From the NCBI GenBank assembly GCA_028285265.1, contig JANQPX010000038.1, positions 1-64,000 on the forward strand: a stretch of 64,000 nt of DNA, given 5' to 3'. Positions within the stretch are counted from its first letter, which is position 1; each line of letters begins with the position of its first letter. Source of the stretch: Geminicoccaceae bacterium (GTDB taxonomy: Bacteria; Pseudomonadota; Alphaproteobacteria; Geminicoccales; Geminicoccaceae). This document shows positions 61,945 through 64,000 of this stretch, one piece after another. The notes beneath the pieces were generated by a model. It saw only the letters and a list, made by a program, of their open reading frames with translations, made no database searches and was not told the DNA's origin. Made by a program: the position numbers and the translations under genes.

Positions 61945-62643
61945 ATGGCATCAAGCAAACTCACCTATTTTCGAGGCCGGGGCCGCGCTGAGACGACGAG
62001 GTGGATGCTCGCAGTGACGGATACTGACTTCATCAATGTCGCCATCGACACACCTGAAGAACTTGCAGCGCTACGCGCCACAGGCAAACTGCCCTTCGAT
62101 CAAATGCCGCTCCTGGAAATCGATGGTCAGAACCTCAGCCAGTCGTCCGCGATGACCCGATATCTCGCCCGCAAGCACGGTCTCTACGGGACTAACGAAA
62201 CGGATGCGATGTGGTGCGACTTGGTAGCTGGGGTCGTCGCTGACTTTGCTGAAACCGCTATTCAAGCGCCCTTCAAATCGAGTGCTGCGATCGCGGTTGC
62301 CGACATGGAAGACCGTTTTGCCAAATTTGGCCCACGCTTTGAAGCGCGGATCGCCGCTCAGGGCTCGACCTTTATTGCATCGGCCAAGATGACGTTTGCA
62401 GATGTCCTCTTAGCCGAAGCAACGAGCTCTTATCTCGAATGGTGTCCGGAAATCTTGGCGGACACGCCGCGTCTCGGACGACTCTACAACAACGTTATCA
62501 GCACTCCAGGAGTTGCAGCCTATCTCGCGTCTGATCTGCGGTATCCGATACCGGACGCAAACTATGTTGTTGCCGCAGCAAAGGTCCTGAGACGTGCCCT
62601 TCCAGCACATATGCCGGATCCAAACAGATTCGTTGTATCGTGA
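61945..62643 (+). CDS. Glutathione S-transferase (sigma-like)
   Basis: 232 residues. N-terminal thioredoxin-like part starts KLTYFRGRGRAETTRWMLAV, the sigma/alpha-type GST start with catalytic Tyr, and has cis-Pro QMPLLEIDG and the gamma-glutamyl-binding SQSSAMTRYLARKHGL. The C-terminal helical domain (about 85-205) includes the N-capping region FADVLLAEATS. A family role in conjugating glutathione to electrophiles is expected. It is a single gene with no partner. Confidence 0.9.
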   Translation: MASSKLTYFRGRGRAETTRWMLAVTDTDFINVAIDTPEELAALRATGKLPFDQMPLLEIDGQNLSQSSAMTRYLARKHGLYGTNETDAMWCDLVAGVVADFAETAIQAPFKSSAAIAVADMEDRFAKFGPRFEARIAAQGSTFIASAKMTFADVLLAEATSSYLEWCPEILADTPRLGRLYNNVISTPGVAAYLASDLRYPIPDANYVVAAAKVLRRALPAHMPDPNRFVVS

Positions 62644-62754
62644 GCTGTAACCTTTTTGGTTTAGGCGCAACGGACCTGCTTTGCCTTAAAGCAGAGAGCA
62701 CGATCAAGTCTCACCGTGGCGCCATCATCAGCTCTACGCCGCACGGTCCGCCTT

Positions 62755-62782
62755 TCCGGGCAGAGACATCGCTCTGCCCGGA
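62755..62782 (-). terminator. Stem-loop just after mucR, probable transcript end
   Basis: TCCGGGCAGAG and CTCTGCCCGGA form a perfect 11-bp GC-rich stem with a 6-base loop, starting 7 bases after the mucR stop on the minus strand. There is no T tract, so it could end or protect the HU-mucR mRNA. Confidence 0.65.
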
Positions 62783-62788
62783 TCGCGA

Positions 62789-63271
62789 TCAGCGCGCCTT
62801 CGCAGCGGTTTTCTTTGTTGCCCGCTTACGCGGAGCTTTCGCTGGCTTCTCGGGCTCGGGCTTCCGACCGAGTCCAATTTTTTTGGCTAGAGCTGATCGC
62901 GTTTCAGCATAGGCCGGCGCCACCATGGGGTAATCATCCTTCAGGCCCCAACGCTGACGATATTCTTCAGGCGTCATATCGAAACGTGTCTTGAGATGCC
63001 GCTTGAGCATCTTCAGCTTTTTGCCGTCCTCAAGGCAGATAATGTGATCGGGCGTCACAGACTTCTTAATCGGCACGGCTGGCGTCAACTTTTCCGGTTC
63101 CGGGTTGGCTGAAGCCTGTCCCAAGTCTGCAAGACCCTTGCCTACCATGGCGATTAGATCCGGTAGATCAGTCGCGGACACGGAATGATGTCCGACATAA
63201 GCACCGACAATCTCCGCCGTGAGCGCCGTGATTTCAAGAACGTCGGCTTGGTTCTCTTCCGCCTCAGCCAT
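62789..63271 (-). CDS. mucR: MucR/Ros-family regulator with histone-like C-terminal tail
   Basis: 160 residues. The core (about 1-133) contains the prokaryotic zinc finger PDHIICLEDGKKLKMLKRHLKTRFDMTPEEYRQRWGL and the MVAPAYAETRSALAKKIGLGRKP end. The ligand set is the Cys-x2-Asp variant seen in other MucR proteins. MucR proteins are nucleoid-type silencers of polysaccharide, motility and virulence genes. After the core follows a 27-residue Lys/Ala/Pro-rich tail (PAKAPRKRATKKTAAKAR), like H1 or AlgP-type tails. Its start overlaps the HU gene stop by 8 bases, so the two DNA-binding proteins are translated together. Confidence 0.9.
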   Translation of the reverse strand: MAEAEENQADVLEITALTAEIVGAYVGHHSVSATDLPDLIAMVGKGLADLGQASANPEPEKLTPAVPIKKSVTPDHIICLEDGKKLKMLKRHLKTRFDMTPEEYRQRWGLKDDYPMVAPAYAETRSALAKKIGLGRKPEPEKPAKAPRKRATKKTAAKAR

Positions 63272-63539
63272 TCACAGCATCCTTCAGGGCTTTGCCGGCC
63301 TTAAACTTCACCGCCTTGCTCGCCGGGATGTTGATCGTCTCGCCCGTTTGCGGATTGCGGCCTTGTCGAGCAGCACGCTCAGCAACCTCGAATTGGCCAA
63401 CACCCGGCAAGCTAACCTTCTCACCTTGACCGAGCGACGTCTTGAGGTGCTCGAAGAACGCCGAGAGGGCTTGATCCGTTTGGGCTTTTGAGAGGCCTGA
63501 CCTGGCGGCAACTGCGGATTTGAGGTCTTCGAAGCTCAT
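63264..63539 (-). CDS. hup: HU-family nucleoid protein
   Basis: 91 residues. HU/IHF fold: helical N-terminus (MSFEDLKSAVAARSGLSKAQTDQALSAFFEHLKTSLGQGEKVSLPGVGQFEVAERAARQGRNPQTGETINIPASKAVKFKAGKALKDAV), with the DNA-binding arm region RQGRNPQTGETINIPA and its Pro tip. It bends and compacts DNA as a dimer. The overlap with mucR suggests that the two nucleoid proteins are made in a fixed ratio. Confidence 0.93.
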   Translation of the reverse strand: MSFEDLKSAVAARSGLSKAQTDQALSAFFEHLKTSLGQGEKVSLPGVGQFEVAERAARQGRNPQTGETINIPASKAVKFKAGKALKDAVNG

Positions 63540-64000
63540 TTAGTGACATCCATGTTATGAGTGACGAGCCGGTCCGTACCACATAAAGGTTTGATTGGCC
63601 AAGCTTTTTGGGCTCAAAGGTGATCTCGATTTATATCAAGCTTCGTTCATGCAAGTCAAAACGCGCGCAACCCGCTTGTTTTGATATCACTTTTTAAGCG
63701 ACTTCAGTCGAGCCAAGACAAGAGTGTTAATGTCCAAATGCATGAACTGAACGACTGTGTATCCGATGAAGTCTCGAGCGGAACAGGGCCAGAAAGGATG
63801 TACCTTTGGCAGATTTTTTCATTGTTCTTCAGATACTTAATGAACGGACATCAGTTTCGACCTTCGTCGCAAGTCTCCAGTCAGCAATTCGAGGCGCTCT
63901 TAACTCTTCCGAAAGACAAGGGCTGAGTTAAGCGCGAAATTCGCGAAAAAGGCGATACCCACCCCTATCAACTTGGCCAGCGGCGGAATGAATCCTACGA
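63540..64000. other. Right-end gap, with a doubtful 81-codon frame
   Basis: About 460 bases. A plus-strand frame at 63681-63926 (TTG start, MISLFKRLQ) is open and does not overlap a known gene, but I recognise no family and no ribosome binding site. CGCGAAATTCGCG at 63933-63945 is a perfect 13-bp dyad. The hup promoter should lie near 63540-63650. Confidence 0.3.

Overview
The window looks like ordinary chromosome from an alphaproteobacterium. It carries two DUF1127 proteins, a MucR/Ros regulator in an operon with HU, an Irr-type iron box, a TRAP dicarboxylate transporter under a DctB/DctD pair, and many TTG or GTG starts that are fixed by their ribosome binding sites. GC content is moderate. 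I see no insertion sequence, prophage, CRISPR array, rRNA or tRNA. The order cannot be fixed from this sequence; Hyphomicrobiales, Rhodobacterales or Rhodospirillales relatives are all possible.

Left part (1-14.5 kb): the tail of an unknown protein, a very large secreted di-heme peroxidase, a YgeA-type Asp/Glu racemase, a HEAT-like protein, a secreted SUOX-fold protein coupled to an orphan histidine kinase, then dctB-dctD-dctP-dctQ-dctM. The DctD-like activator lacks the GAFTGA loop. An OsmC-like protein follows.

Middle-left (14.7-24.7 kb): periplasmic gamma-glutamyltranspeptidase, a Tat-exported intradiol-dioxygenase-like protein with a membrane cytochrome-like partner, a LysR regulator divergent from a DUF1127 gene, a secreted VWA protein, a GNAT, a class D beta-lactamase, an Ldh-family dehydrogenase and a second DUF1127 gene.

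Centre (24.8-34.7 kb): a four-gene minus-strand operon (methanethiol oxidase/SBP56, 2Fe-2S ferredoxin, CoA-binding protein, PLP decarboxylase) divergent from an IclR regulator with repeated half-sites between them. Next comes a flippase-like membrane protein divergent from a hexapeptide acyltransferase-ACP fusion that overlaps an acyl-AMP ligase.

Centre-right (35-52 kb): a polar amino-acid-type ABC importer whose genes overlap and run into a dimethylglycine/sarcosine dehydrogenase-like flavoprotein; a DksA-like zinc finger; a decayed lspA; DinB; two methyltransferases; a CDF metal exporter; a FutA-like iron-binding protein behind an Irr box; YbaN; and a convergent pair of secreted serine proteases, one with two complete trypsin-like triads.

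Right part (52-64 kb): an SDR, then a minus-strand operon of two NitT/TauT-type permeases, ATPase, binding protein and FGly sulfatase, divergent from a LacI regulator. Two matching LacI-type operators lie in the divergent region. After that come an MBL hydrolase and an ATP-grasp enzyme, a GST, and the HU-MucR operon.

The best candidates for undescribed systems are the mtoX-ferredoxin-CoA-binding-decarboxylase operon, the acyltransferase-ACP/AMP-ligase pair with its flippase, and the LacI-controlled sulfate-ester uptake operon.
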